Source of the DNA: Chamaelirium japonicum
Taxonomy: Eukaryota > Streptophyta > Magnoliopsida > Liliales > Melanthiaceae
Assembly (NCBI GenBank): GCA_947650365.1
Contig: OX393549.1
Coordinates: forward strand, 30,223,209 to 30,287,208
DNA: 64,000 nucleotides
Reading direction: 5' to 3'
Shown here: piece by piece, positions 1-12,277 of the stretch
Layout of the letters: every line of letters starts with the position of its first letter
Numbering within the stretch: position 1 is the first letter of the stretch
Made by a program: the position numbers and the translations under genes
Notes under the pieces: generated by a model
Told to the model about the DNA's origin: nothing
Seen by the model: the letters and a program-made list of their open reading frames with translations, nothing else
Databases searched by the model: none

Positions 1-3000
1 TGTATCCATTCTAATTCATTCGCACGATCCATTCTAATTCATTCGTACGATCCATTCTAATTCATTCGTACGATCCATTCTAATTCATTCGTAGGATCCA
101 TTCTAATTCATTCGTACAATCTATTCTATTTCATTCGTACGATCCATTCTTACTCATTCGTATGATCCATTCTAATTCATTCGGACGAATGTATCCATTC
201 TAATTTATTCGTATGATCCATTCTAATTCATTTGTACGATCCATTCTTACTCATTCGTACGATCCATTCTAATTCCTTCGTACTATCCATTCTAATTCCT
301 TCGTACGATCCATTCTAATTCATTCGCACGATCCATTCTAATTCTTTCATACAATCCATTCTAATTCTTTCGTGCGAATGAATTAGAATGGATACCTTTT
401 TGCATATGAATTAGAATGGATCGTACGAATGAATTAGAATGGATCATATTAATGAATTAGAATGGATCGTACGAATGAATTAGAATGGATACATTCGTGC
501 GAACGAATTAGAATGGATCGTGCGAATCAATTAGACTGGATCGTGCGAATGAATAAGAATAGATCATACGAATGAATTAGAATGGATCGTACGAATTAAT
601 TAGAATGGATACATTCGTGTGAATGAATTAGAATGGATTGTATGAATGAATTAGAATGGATCGTACGAATGAATTAGAATGGATCATACGAATTAATTAG
701 AATGGATCATACGAATGAATTAGAATGGATCGTACGAATGAATTAGAATGGATCGTACGAATGAATTAGAATGGATCGTGAGAATGAATTAGAATGGATC
801 GTACGAATGAATTAGAAAGGATACATTTGTGCGAATGAATTAGAATGGATCGTACGAATGAATTAGAATGGATCGTATGAATAAATTAGAATGGATCGTA
901 CGAATGAATTACAATGGATTGTGCGAATGAATTAGAATGGATCGTACGAATGAATTAGAATGGATCATGTGAAAGAATTAGAATGTATCGAACGAATGAA
1001 TTAGAATGGATCGTGCGAATGAATTAGAATGGATCGTATGAATGAATTAGAATAGATTTTGTGAGTGAATTAGAACTTATCGTACGAATGAATTAGAATG
1101 GATCGTACGAATGAATTAGAATGGATACATTTATGCGGATGAATTAGAATGGATCGTACGAATGAATTAGAATGGATCGTATGAATGAATTAGAATGGAT
1201 ACATTCGTGCGAATGAATTAGAATGGATCGTGCGAATCCATTAGACTGGATCGTGCGAATGAATAAGAATGGATCATACGAATGAATTAGAATGGATCGT
1301 ATGAATTAATTAGAATGGATACATTCGTGCGAATTTATTAGAATGGATTGTATGAATGAATTAGAATGGATCGTACGAATGAATTAGAATGGATCATACG
1401 AATGAATTAGAATAGATCGTACGAATGAATTAGAATGGATCGTACGAATGAACTAGAATGGATCGTACGAATGAAATAGAATAGATTGTACAAATGAATT
1501 AGAATGGATTCGTACGAATGAATTAGAATGGATACATTCGTGCTAATGAATTAGAATGGATACATTCGTGCGAAAGAATTAGAATAGATCGTATGAATGA
1601 ATTAGAATGGATCCTATGAATGAATTAGAATGGATCGTGCGAATGAATTAGATTGGATCGTACGAATGAATTAGAATGGATCGTGCTAATGAATTAGAAT
1701 TGATCGAACGAATGAATTAGCTTGGATCGTGCTAATAAATTAGAATGGATCGTACGAATGAATTAGAATGGATCAAATGAATGAATTAGAATGGTTACAT
1801 TCATGCGAATGAATTAGAATGGATCGTACGAATGGATTAGAATGGATCGTACGAATGGATTAGAATGGATACATTCGAGCGAATGAATTAGAATGGATCG
1901 TACGGAATGAATTAGAATGGATTGTATGAATGAATTAGAATGGATACATTCGTGCGAATGAATTAGAATGGATCGTGCAAATGAATTAGAATGGATTCGT
2001 ACGAATGAATTAGAATGGATACATTCGTGCGAATGAATTAGAATGGTTCGTACCAATGAGTAAGAATGGATCATACGAATGAAATAGAATGGATCGTACG
2101 ATTGAATTTGAATAGATCGTACGGAATGAATTAGAATGGATTGTATGAATGAATTAGAATGGATCGTACGAATGAATTAGAATGGATCATACGAATTAAT
2201 TAGAATGGATCACACGAATTAATTAGAATGGATCGTACGAATGGATTAGAATGGATTGTACCAATGAGTAAGAATGGAGCATGCGAATGAATTAGAAAGG
2301 ATCGGACGAATGAATGAGAATGGATCGTACGAATGAATTAGAATGGATCGTACGAATGAATTAGAATGGATCGTATGAATAAATTAGAATGGATACATTC
2401 GTCCGAATGAATTAGACTGGATCAAACGAATGAGTAAGAATGGATCAAACGAATGAATTAGAATGGATCGTACGAATGAATTAGAATGGATCGTTCGAAT
2501 GAATTAGAATGGATCATACGAATGAATTAGAATGGATCATACGAATGAGTAAGAATGGATCATACGAATGAAATAGAATGGATTGTACGAATGAATTAGA
2601 ATGGATCGTACGAATGAATTAGAATGGATCGTGTGAAAGAATTAGAATTAGAATGGATCGTACGAATAAATTAGAATGGATACATTCGTCCGAATGAATT
2701 AGAATGGATCATACGAATGAGTAATAATGGATCGTACGAATGAAATAGAATAGATTGTACGAATGAATTAGAATGGATCCTACGAATGAATTAGAATGGA
2801 TCGTGTGAAAGAATTAGAATGGATTGTATGAATGAATTTGAATGGATCGTATGAATGAATTAGAATGGATTGTGCGAATGAATTCGAATGGATCGTACGA
2901 ATTCATTCTAATTCATTCATACAATCCATTCTAATTCTTTCACACGATCTATTCTAATTCATTCGTAGGATCCATTCTAATTCATTCGTACAATCTATTC

Positions 3001-4420
3001 TATTTCATTCGTACGATCCATTCTTACTCATTCGTATGATACATTCTAATTCATTCGGACGAATGTATCCATTCTAATTTATTCGTACGATCTATTCTAA
3101 TTCATTCGTACGATCCATTCTAATTCATTCATACGATCCATTCTAATTCATTCGTATGATCCATTCTAATTAATTCGTATGATCCATTCTAATTCATTCG
3201 TACGATCCAGTCTAATTCATTCATACAATCCATTCTAATTCATTCGCACGAATGTATCCATTCTAATTAATTCGTACGATCCATTCTAATTCATTCGTAT
3301 GATCCATTCTAATTCATTCGTACGATCCATTCTAATTCATTCGCACGATCTGTTCTTATTCATTCGCACAATCCATTCTAACCCGTTCATACGATCCATT
3401 CTAATTTATTCGTACGATCCATTCTAATTCATTCGTAAGATCCATTCTAATTCATTCGTACGATCCATTCTAATTCATTCGTACGATCCATTCTAATTCA
3501 TTCGCACGAATGTATCTATTCTAGTTCATTCGTACGATCCATTCTAATTCATTCGTACGATCCATTCTAATTCATTCGCACGATCCATTCTAATTCATTC
3601 GTACGATCCATTCTAATTCATTCGCACGAATGTATCCATTCTAATTCATTCGTACATACGATCCATTCTAATTCATTCGTACGATCCATTCTAATTCATT
3701 CGCACGATCTGTTCTTATTCATTCGCACAATCCATTCTAATTCATTCGCACGAATGTATCCATTTTAATTCATTCGTACGATCCATTCTAATTCATATGC
3801 ACAAAGGTATCCATTCTAATTCATTCGTACGATCCATTCTAAATCATGATCGTACGAATGAATTAGAATGGATACATTCGTGCGAATGAATTAGAATGGA
3901 TCATACGAATGAGTAAGAATGGATCGTACGAATGAAATAGAATAGATTGTACGAATGAATTAGAATGGATCCTACGAATGAATTAGAATGGATCGTGTGA
4001 AAGAATTAGAATGGATTGTATGAATGAATTAGAATGGATCGTACGAATGAATTAGAATGGATACATTCGTGCGAATGAATTACAATTGATCGTACGAATG
4101 AATTAGAATGGATCGTGCGAATGAATTAGAATGGATCGTACGAATGAATTAGAATGGATCGTACGAATGAACTAGAATGGATACATTCGTGCGAATAAAT
4201 CAGAATGGATCGTAGGAATGAATTAGAATGGATCGTACGAATGAATTAGAATGGATCTTACGAATGAATTAGAATGGATCGTACGAATGAATTAGAATGG
4301 ATCGTATGAATGAATTAGAATGGATACATTCGTGCGAATGAATAAGAATGGATCGGACGAATGAATTAGAATGGATCGTACGAATGAATTAGAATGGATC
4401 GTACGAATGAATTAGAATGG
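1..4420. repeat. 23-bp satellite array, left block
   Basis: The whole stretch is a tandem array of a 23-bp monomer, GAATGAATTAGAATGG followed by ATCGTAC, with scattered point changes. A 28-bp variant, in which ATCGTAC is replaced by ATACATTCGTGC, is interspersed. Orientation by eye: 1 to about 371 reverse, 372 to about 2898 forward, 2899 to about 3848 reverse, 3849-4420 forward. Junctions sit at short palindromes, for example TTTCGTGCGAAT near 372 and CGTACGAATTC near 2895. There is no unique sequence and no gene. The only open frames are by-products of alternating 23- and 28-bp units. The array continues across the Copia insertion, whose target-site duplication AATGG is satellite sequence. 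Chromosomal position (pericentromere, subtelomere or knob) cannot be read from the sequence. Confidence 0.97.
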
Positions 4421-6549
4421 TGTTGGAAGTTAATCCTGGTCAGAGGCTCGCACCGGAAACGATTTGGCGGTCGAAAGACCGTTCATGGTGCACGTTACAC
4501 TATTTAATTTTCATAGAAACTAATCTACATATGTGTGCATGTGTATGCACGAGAATCGAAAACCCCTAACGGCAATCTAGCGTAATGATTAACTAGCATG
4601 GATGCAAATCATAATGCTCGCTAGATCTACATGTTAGATTACACATACCTTTCGTACGGATCTTTTAACCGCGGAGAATTGTCTTCTTTGTCGATGGAGA
4701 CGGAAGATCGTTCACGAAGATGCCGACGGTACGAATGGAGATGTTGCCTTTTTGTTCACCCGATCTCACAGGATGCACGGAACGTCGCTCTCGGATCTCT
4801 GAGTGCCTCCGAAGAACGACCCTTCTCCTTCTTCAGAACTCCACGCAAGGAAGGCGAAGTAGCAAGCGGGAAACGGAGAGAGATAAGGGAGAGAACTAGA
4901 AAGATGAGAGAGGAGGGGGTTCGGATTTTCCCAGTGCATGGGGCCGGCGCCCATAGCTCCCTTTATAGGGCCGGCCAACCCCCTTGGATAAGGATCCAAG
5001 GGGATAATGACCCCCCACGATTATCTCTCCATTATCTCCTTTTTATCTCTCCGCGTATTTATCTGTTTTCCCACTTTTTAGGGCTCGATCTTAACCGATT
5101 TATCGCCCCATCCCTATCTATATGGCCGGCCCTATAGATGAGGGATTCTTATCCCTACATCATAGGGCCGGCCCTAGTGAGGTGTCCCACCACTAGGGTC
5201 GGCCAACAGTGAGGTCCGGCAGAGTGAGGTTTTTACCAAAACGCCCCGACGCCTCATTTTGAGCATTTCTAGCGTGCGATACCTAGCGGCCATTACTTAA
5301 GTGATATCTACTAGTTACTTACTATTAATTGAGGCCACCAGAGGGTGCCTCTAGCAAAGTCAACTAGTCAACTCGCAACATACCCGGTGCATCGCACCTA
5401 TGCAGCGAAGTTCACTTATGGCTAGGGATTACTACATACGACTCTGTACTAGCCTCGGGCTCAACCCTTAGTACTCGTATGTAGTTACGCATCTACCGTG
5501 CTCTAGTGCCAAGCACACACGGAGCGTATACTTCTTTCTTCCTCATGCTTATGGTGTTCCGAGGAGACGGTTCAAGAACCGTACATAATGTTGATAAGGT
5601 GGAACCATCAGGGACCGGGGTTCATGGCTTCCAACCCAAGCTCGATCGACACACTACCCGAGTGTACCATCGATCCTCTGGGCTCGAGTTAACCTGCGTA
5701 GCCACCCAGAGTGCGACGCAGGCTGCACTCCAATTCACCCAGACTTACTATGTTCTCCATCATACCCCTGCTCTCCGCTTAGTTGTGGTAAACCCACTGT
5801 CCCTCCACTTGATGCCATGATTCACTTCGAGCGGTGAAGACTACCGTCAGACTTGAATGATCATATGACTTGGTTCCTTCCAGGTTGACCTATACATCGT
5901 ACCTGTGATTACCCCGTCGAGTAATCGAACCCGGTCAACAGTCAAACTGATGACCACCAGGCCTGAGTTTGGTACAGTGTAAGTCACACCAAGGAACGCA
6001 CCTCCCTTCAGGGGTGTGGATGACCTGCAGGAGTGACACGCTAATGCAACGCCAGCCGGGTAAACCAGTACACCGTGGTTTTGGATCACTGCATATGGAT
6101 CCTCACACATTGGTGCGCCAAAGCACCACGCAACTGGTTAGTCCATCAGATGTGGCTCCTCAGGGTTTAGGACCATTTTACCCTAAGCAGAAACACGGCT
6201 TAGTGTACCAGTGTCTACTCACTGATCTGTACACCGTGTTAGTTCCGTTCAGCCACAGACACTGTGCCTAGTGATGACCATGGTGAAGACATCCCATGAA
6301 CTGTCATCGCCAACAGCTTATCATGATGAGGCGACCAACCTGATCATAGCTGCAAACTTATTTAGGTTATACGGGACCAATCCACTTAGTCTTCAACTCA
6401 GTGGACTACCATATAACCATGGCTCTCTGTTTCCTAAAGAACACGTAACTATGTTACGCACCTATATGCATCTCATATAATAATAACTATCAATCTTTAT
6501 TAGACCAAAACATAAAGTTTTACAAGCTTAGAACACATCAATCCTAACA
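4421..6549 (-). repeat. Copia 3' LTR
   Basis: This 2,129-bp LTR lies downstream of the coding region on the minus strand. It begins TGTTGGAAG and ends CCTAACA on the plus strand, giving the usual TG/CA ends. It is the same length as the right LTR and differs by about 25 substitutions with no net indel. It contains a TATA-like box read on the minus strand at 4961-4967 and several GGCCGGCC motifs between 4941 and 5205. A 168-codon open frame at 4631-5137 (plus strand) is present in both LTRs. It has no recognisable domain and I treat it as chance coding in the LTR. Confidence 0.95.
4961..4967 (-). promoter_or_regulatory. TATA box in Copia 3' LTR
   Basis: This is the 3' LTR copy of the TATAAAG box described at 12818-12824. 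From this position it would drive transcription outward into the left satellite block. Confidence 0.55.
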
Positions 6550-6560
6550 ATCTCCCACTT
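6550..6560 (-). other. Copia polypurine tract
   Basis: The minus strand reads AAGTGGGAGAT directly before the 3' LTR start TGTTAGG. This purine run is the plus-strand DNA primer site in Copia replication. It abuts the LTR with no spacer, which confirms the LTR boundary at 6549. Confidence 0.88.
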
Positions 6561-6563
6561 GGT

Positions 6564-8582
6564 CTAGCGAAGCAAAACAGTTTTGACTCCCATCGCGTCC
6601 ACATTTCGCTCGAATGCCTTGGTAGGTATTGCCTTTCTGAAAGGATCAGCAACATTATCTGTAGATGCAATCTGCGTCACCGCTACTCGCCCTTGCTTTT
6701 GAAACTACCGAATCAAGTGGAACTTGTGCTCGATGTGCTTCCCCTTTTGGTGATGTCTTGGCTCCTTTGCTTGTGCTACCGCCCCACTATTGTCGCAGTA
6801 AAGCACAATAGGTAACTGGGCCTCTGGTACGCACCCCAAATCCGTAAGGAATTTCTTGAGCCATACCGCCTCTTTGGCTGCCTCGCACGCTGCAACGTAC
6901 TCAGCCTCTGTGGTAGAGTCTGCGATGCATTTCTGCTTCATACTCTGCCAACTAACCGCTGCTCCTCCTAACATAAACACAAAACCTGATGTCGATTTTT
7001 TGGATTCCAAATCTGACTTAAAGTCAGAATCTGTGTATCCAATCGGCGTCAGTTCTTGTGCAGTGTAAACCAACTCATAGTCCCTTGTTCTACGAAGGCA
7101 CTTGAGTATACAATTCACAGCTGTCCAGTGATCTGGACCCGGATTCGACTGAAACCGACCCATCATTCCTACTGCGAAACAGATATCAGGCCTTGTACAA
7201 TGCATAGCATACATTAAACTACCTAATGCCGAAGCATAAGGTATCTTCTGCATTTCTGCTCTCTCCTCAGGTGACTTAGGACATTGATCCTTAGACAGTT
7301 TTATGCCATGTCTAAATGGCACAAAACCCTTCTTGGAGTTTTGCATGTCAAATCTAGCCATAACCTTATCTATATACGCAGCCTGTGACAGCGAGAGAAT
7401 CCTGTTCTGGCGATCACGTATTACCTTGATCCCCAAAACATAACTCGCTTCACCTAGGTCTTTCATATCGAACTGTGTTGACAACCAGACCTTTACCGTT
7501 GACAATGTTCCTACATCATTTCCAATGAGCAGAATATCGTCTACGTAAAGTATCAAATATACTACTGTGGTCTTATCAGTCCTCTTGTATACACATGGTT
7601 CATCCTCGTTTTGAGTAAATCCATATGACTGGATTGCCTGATCAAAACGGATGTTCCAACTTCTAGATGCTTGCTTTAGTCCATAGATGGATTTCTGCAA
7701 CTTGCAAACTAGATGTTCCTGACCCTCTGACTCAAAGCCTGGAGGCTGAATCATATAAATGTCTTCTTCCAAATTCCCGTTAAGGAATGCTGTCTTGACA
7801 TCCATTTGCCAGATCTCCCAGTCATAATGGGCTGCAATGGATAGGAGGATCCGAATAGACTTTATCATAGCTACCGGCGAGAAGGTTTCGTCAAAGTCGA
7901 TCCCTTCTCTCTGGGTGTAACCCTTGGCAACTAATCTAGCTTTATAAGTCTCTATAGTACCATCGAATCCTCTCTTCTTCTTATACACCCACTTACACCC
8001 AATAGGTTTAATATTGGATGATGGTGTAACAAGAGTCCAGACTGCGTTATGGGACATTGATTCAATTTCTACCTCCATAGCCTTTTGCCAGTCAGAGCTG
8101 TCAGAAGCTCCCACTGCCTCATCGTAGCTTAGTGGGTCATCCTCCTGACCCTCTGGATCAACCAATAAGGTTTCTCCATAGTATCTGTCAGGAGCTCTGA
8201 TGTTTATCCCACTGCGACGAGGTGGTGGTGGTGTTACAGGATTAATAGGTTGTACAGTATCTAGTATATTATTATCTGTAATGTCAGCTCCCACTATGCT
8301 TTCGGATGCGCTCTCTGATCTAGTACCTAGTAGCTCATCCAGAACTACCTTACTAGCAGGCTTGTGGTCCATAATATAATCATGTTCTAGGAAAATGGCA
8401 TTCGTTGAAACGATTACCTTCTTTTCCTCAGGATCATAAAATAGTCCACCTTTAGTCTCTTTGGGATACCCTACAAACAGACATGCTTTGGACTTTGGCT
8501 CCATCTTTTCCCTCTTGTCTATCCGCACATGTGCAGGACATCCCCATATTCTGAAATGCTGTAGTGTTGGCTTTTGCCTTGA
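6564..8582 (-). pseudogene. pol: Copia reverse transcriptase and RNase H
   Basis: After a linker, this holds the Copia RT (RVT_2 type): [39 protein letters not shown] and the catalytic [11 protein letters not shown]. RNase H follows, with [28 protein letters not shown] and YCDNSGAV. A third in-frame TAG at 6705-6707 removes the last 47 codons; the frame then continues to a natural end at 6564-6566 just before the polypurine tract. From 10529 to 6564 the frame is 1,322 codons including the final stop, a normal Copia polyprotein length, with no frameshift. The RT and RNase H active sites themselves look intact. Confidence 0.94.
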
Positions 8583-9929
8583 CTACAGTTCTCTAGGAGT
8601 CTGAGGCACTGATTTAGATGGAACGTGGTTCAGAACATATGCTGCTGTCTGAAGGGCATATCCCCAAAAGGTCCTTGGTAAACAGGCATAACTCATCATG
8701 CTTCGAACCATGTCCAACAAGGTTCGATTCCTTCTCTCAGAGACTCCATTCTGTTGTGGGGTACCTGGAGCAGTTAACTGGGATGTTATCCCATGCTCCA
8801 CCAAATACCCAAGGAACTCGTCAGATATGTATTCACCTCCTTGATCAGATCGAAGGGTTTTTATACATTTACCTGTCTGCTTTTCTACTTCAGCCCTGAA
8901 CTTTTTGAACATATCAAAGGATTCCGACTTCCGATGCATAAGGTAAACGTAACCATATCTTGAGTAATCATCAGTGAAAGTGATGAAGTACTCATGGCCT
9001 CCTATCGCCTTGACGCTCATGGGTCCACACACATCTGAATGGATTAACTCCAATACCTCAGTAGCTCTCACTCCTTGGCCTTTAAAGGCCCTCTCGGTCA
9101 TCTTGCCTTCCAGGCAGGATTCACAGGTGGGAAGGATCTCCATAGGATCTGTTTCCAGAAGCCCGACCTTTACCAACCTATGGATCCTATCTAAGGCAAT
9201 ATGCCCAAGCCGTAAGTGCCACAATTGGGTTAAATTCTCCGAAGGTTTCTTACGCTTAGATGAATTAATATTAAATGCTGAAATTATTATGTTATCTTTC
9301 TCAAATTTAGGACTGACAATATAGAGATGATTCTGAACCATTCCTCTTATTATAAAAGTTCCATTCAGTTTAAAAGACATACCAGAAGTATCAAAATAAA
9401 CTGAATAACCTTCATTAACTAAAGAAGAAACATAAATTAAGTTACGTCTCAAGGACGGTACATAAAAGACATCTCTAAGAGTCAAAGTCTTATTATTCGA
9501 AAAACTAAGAGTAACATCTCCAATAGCTTCAGCAGCAGCCACGGCCTCAGTTCCCATGCTCAAGGTCACCTCTCCATCAAGCAACCTTCTGCTTTCCCGA
9601 AACCCCTGAAGAGAGTTACAGGCATGGTTAGTGGATCCTGAATCCACAATCCAACTAGCAAAAGAACTATTACTTTGAAGAAATGATTCAACAACTAAGA
9701 GTTGTAGATTACCTTCTCCAGCATTCTGAGGCTTCTTGCAGTCCTTCTTCCAATGACCCTTCTGGCCACACCGGAAGCACTTCGTGCCCGGTTTCTTCGA
9801 TTCTCTAGACCCAGAGGCCCCAGCAGAGTCCTGCACAGGCAATGACTTAGGTTTCTTTTTATGTTTCTTGCCTTGAGGTTTACCAGGCTTCTTGAAGGAT
9901 CTGCGTTGCACGTGAAGTGCTTCGCCCTT
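8583..9929 (-). pseudogene. pol: Copia Gag zinc knuckle, protease and integrase
   Basis: This continues the gag frame after the TAG at 9930-9932. In order: a lysine-rich linker, a CCHC zinc knuckle (CFRCGQKGHWKKDC) for RNA binding, the aspartic protease active site in WIVDSGSTNHAC, the GAG-pre-integrase zinc region (HLRLGH, then CESCLEGK), and the integrase core. The integrase core has aspartates in HSDVCGP and RSDQGGEY and a glutamate in QQNGVSERRNR. All these catalytic residues are present. The frame ends at TAG 8583-8585 just past the integrase core and then continues in the same frame into the RT segment. In the family, protease releases the domains and integrase inserts the cDNA. Confidence 0.93.
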
Positions 9930-10529
9930 CTACTTGAAGCCATCCTCCGCTGCCTGGAGAGCTCCCAGAAGCTCTGCATTTGTCATAGCCAACTTGTTTA
10001 AATTAAAGTTGGTGACAAAGCCTTCAAAGGCTCCAGACAGTGACGAGAGGAAGATGTCTGTCATCACCTCGCCTTCTAGCACAATGTCCATGGTAGCTAG
10101 TTCGTTCTGGAACCCAAATATTTTCATCATGTGTTCCCGAACCAGCGTCCCATTGGACATCTTAGTGCCGACGAGTTTCTTGATGGTAAGGTATCGCGTA
10201 ACGCGATTGTGACCTTCAAACATCTCCTTCAGATACAACATCATATCAAAAGCGTCGGGTATCTCCTCGACTTGCTTCTGCAGAGTTGTTTGCAAGGATG
10301 CTATAATATAGCATTTACATATCTCATTAGATTCCTTCCAGTCAGTGAAAGCCTTTAACTGTGCCTCTGTGGCATTGGGTCCTGGCAAATCTGGCTCAGG
10401 GTCATTCAGGGCTGACATGTGTTTACCTATCCTTAAGACTAGGTACAGGTTGCGCTTCCAGTCCTCATAGTTGGAACCGGTAAGTTTGTGGTCATTTAGG
10501 ATAGCGGACAGGGGGTCTAACTTGGTCAT
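9930..10529 (-). pseudogene. gag: Copia Gag, N-terminal part, ends at in-frame TAG
   Basis: This is the capsid part of the Copia polyprotein. I chose the ATG at 10529 (MTKLDPLSAIL) because the LTGSNYEDWKRNL block follows at once, as in plant Copia Gag. The frame opens further to 10562, but those 11 residues have no family support. It runs 199 codons through the UBN2-type Gag core, including VREHMMKIFGFQNEL, and stops at TAG 9930-9932. The reading frame is unchanged after the stop, so this is one nonsense change and not a frameshift. The packaging role in virus-like particles comes from the family. Confidence 0.9.
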
Positions 10530-11691
10530 CTGAAAATAAAAGACTGAAAATATGAGATGCATGAAAAACTTATTTTATGGATTTTTAAAACAAGCTAATT
10601 ATATCCATATGACAACGCTACCCTCAAGCGAAGCCATCTCTATGGATTAATTAACCATGTATGTAAGATCTCGGAGTAGGCTACACCTGTCCGAGGGGGC
10701 AGTGTGCAGGTCTTCCGCTTACACGGGTCTTTCCCTTGACCCTATCCAAATCTGCCAACTACGGGCTTTGATGGACCATGGTTATCTTTTGGCCAGTACC
10801 ACGTGATCACCGTTGTCTTCGCAACGAATACCTCACGCGTACTTAGGATGCTTACCCACGAGCTTAGGCAATTACGGCACGGGAATTCTAACGGCCCCCA
10901 CGAGGGTGAGTAAAGCCTGAACACTTGGCACCGTAACCGCCATATCCCGAAGGAGATCACTAAGTAGCTTGGCATAGAAAAAACACAGCTCTCACCCGAG
11001 GGGATTGTTGAGTTATGCCCTTCCACCCGAGTACGAAGTGATTAGCCATGGAGGCCAGAGGTTCTCTAAAAGTCCTCTATTACATCCCTTATATATATAT
11101 GAGGGTTATTTTGCGAGTATGAATTTATGCAAATGCAAAGGTAGCGACCTCCTATATACTAGACCCTGGTCACACCATGCTCCCACTAGCGTTCAAACCT
11201 TTCGCCTAGCATTAATCATTCTCGGAATATCATAGTCCCTGCCTCAAGTGGATTTCTCCATTCAAGGGTCACATTACATATTCCGAGAATATCGATGCTC
11301 TGCAAAACTGGTCATCACGCTAATGCTCTGGAGCTAATCCTAGAGTCAGACTCACTGGAAAGGACTCCCACTAGTCATGGCGCCTCGCTTATAGATTTGA
11401 CAATTGATGTTCAATGGATCTCCATCTCATCTTTGATTTCGATGCTGGCCAAATAGGCACACCCGACTAGTCGGGTGCTCTCCTAATGGTGGCGTAACCA
11501 TATATGATGGGATCCCACTAACATCAAAAGTCAACTAAATAATAGGCGTCATCTAGCGGGATCCTATCCTCAAACAGTCGCTTGGACCGGAGGGGAAAGG
11601 CATCTCTCTAATAACAGATAATAACATTATCTCATCGGGGTTCGATATGAAGCATAAGGAACTAATAAAGAAAGCAACCATTAAAAAACTG

Positions 11692-11725
11692 AATTAAGTT
11701 CAGGGTCCGACCCCTGAACCTAATT
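11692..11725 (-). other. Hairpin 1 in Copia leader, loop GTCGGA
   Basis: Plus-strand order: outer arm AATTA, one unpaired base, inner arm GTTCAGGG, loop TCCGAC, inner arm CCCTGAAC, one unpaired base, outer arm TAATT. The inner 8-bp stem is perfect and the outer 5-bp stem is perfect. In the element RNA (minus strand) the loop reads GUCGGA. A second hairpin at 12055-12086 has the same loop with different stem bases. Confidence 0.7.
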
Positions 11726-12054
11726 AGCACAGCGCAGGCCTCTAGCTTTCTTTGCAAGGTTCCTCGGTCCGGCTCCTTCGTCGCGCTCGCGAACACTTTG
11801 CCGGATCGTCTTCATCCTCCAGGGTTCCGCTTCCGCTCCCGATGGTGGATTCCTTTGGCATATCTTTCTTCTCGATCTGTAACCAAAAAAGTCTAGTACG
11901 CTACGAGCAAGTGCTCGGTCGTATACAATTTCCTAGAAAGAAAAGAAAACACACCTAGAAAAAGGCCATGGGAAACCGAGGATGGTCAACCCCCATCACT
12001 CGCCCAATCTAAGGCTCAATTACATATCCACACACAGAAAGCAAATCCATACAA

Positions 12055-12086
12055 TTGCTAACTCGGGGTCCGACCCCCGGTAGCAA
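12055..12086 (-). other. Hairpin 2 in Copia leader, loop GTCGGA
   Basis: Plus-strand order: outer arm TTGCTA, three unpaired bases, inner arm CGGGG, loop TCCGAC, inner arm CCCCG, one unpaired base, outer arm TAGCAA. The loop is identical to that of hairpin 1 while both stems differ in sequence. It lies about 180 bases downstream of the primer site in the RNA. Confidence 0.7.
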
Positions 12087-12262
12087 GCACAAAGCATAGA
12101 TCTAGATTTTTTTATAGCGGCGCCCTGCAAGAATGATTAATAGAACAAGCACAATCTATACATATGCATGATCTAAGCGTATGAACCCCGATGATCTCAC
12201 GCATTCATCATGCGCACACATGTTCGTTTCATGAAAAAACATGAAACGCACACCACTAATAC

Positions 12263-12275
12263 GGCTCTGATACCA
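12263..12275 (-). other. Copia primer binding site (initiator tRNA-Met)
   Basis: On the minus strand the 5' LTR ends CCAACA, then a 2-base spacer AT, then TGGTATCAGAGCC. This is the standard plant Copia primer site, complementary to the 3' end of initiator tRNA-Met, where minus-strand DNA synthesis starts. It fixes the element orientation independently of the coding frames. Confidence 0.95.
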
Positions 12276-12277
12276 AT

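Larger units (their letters stand above)
10530..12262 (-). other. Copia 5' leader, non-coding
   Basis: About 1.7 kb separates the primer site from the gag start. I see no conserved protein domain; short open frames here do not resemble known products. The stretch carries two hairpins with the same six-base loop at 11692-11725 and 12055-12086. A leader of this length is expected to hold dimerisation, packaging and translation signals; assigning any of these to a given base is inference. Confidence 0.75.

Noticed and set aside
1814-2074. Open frame with Ile-His-Ser repeats in the satellite (also 54330-54590 and 55790-56002)
   Set aside because: A pure 23-bp array would change frame each unit and soon hit TAA. 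The frame stays open only where 23- and 28-bp units alternate (51 bp, 17 codons), so it is a by-product of repeat lengths and has no start context or domain.
1-4420. CRISPR-like direct repeats
   Set aside because: There are no unique spacers between repeats; the array is contiguous monomers and the context is a plant genome.
4631-5137. 168-codon open frame in the Copia LTR, repeated at 12488-12994
   Set aside because: It occurs in both copies only because both are LTRs. It overlaps the TATA region on the other strand and shows no known domain.
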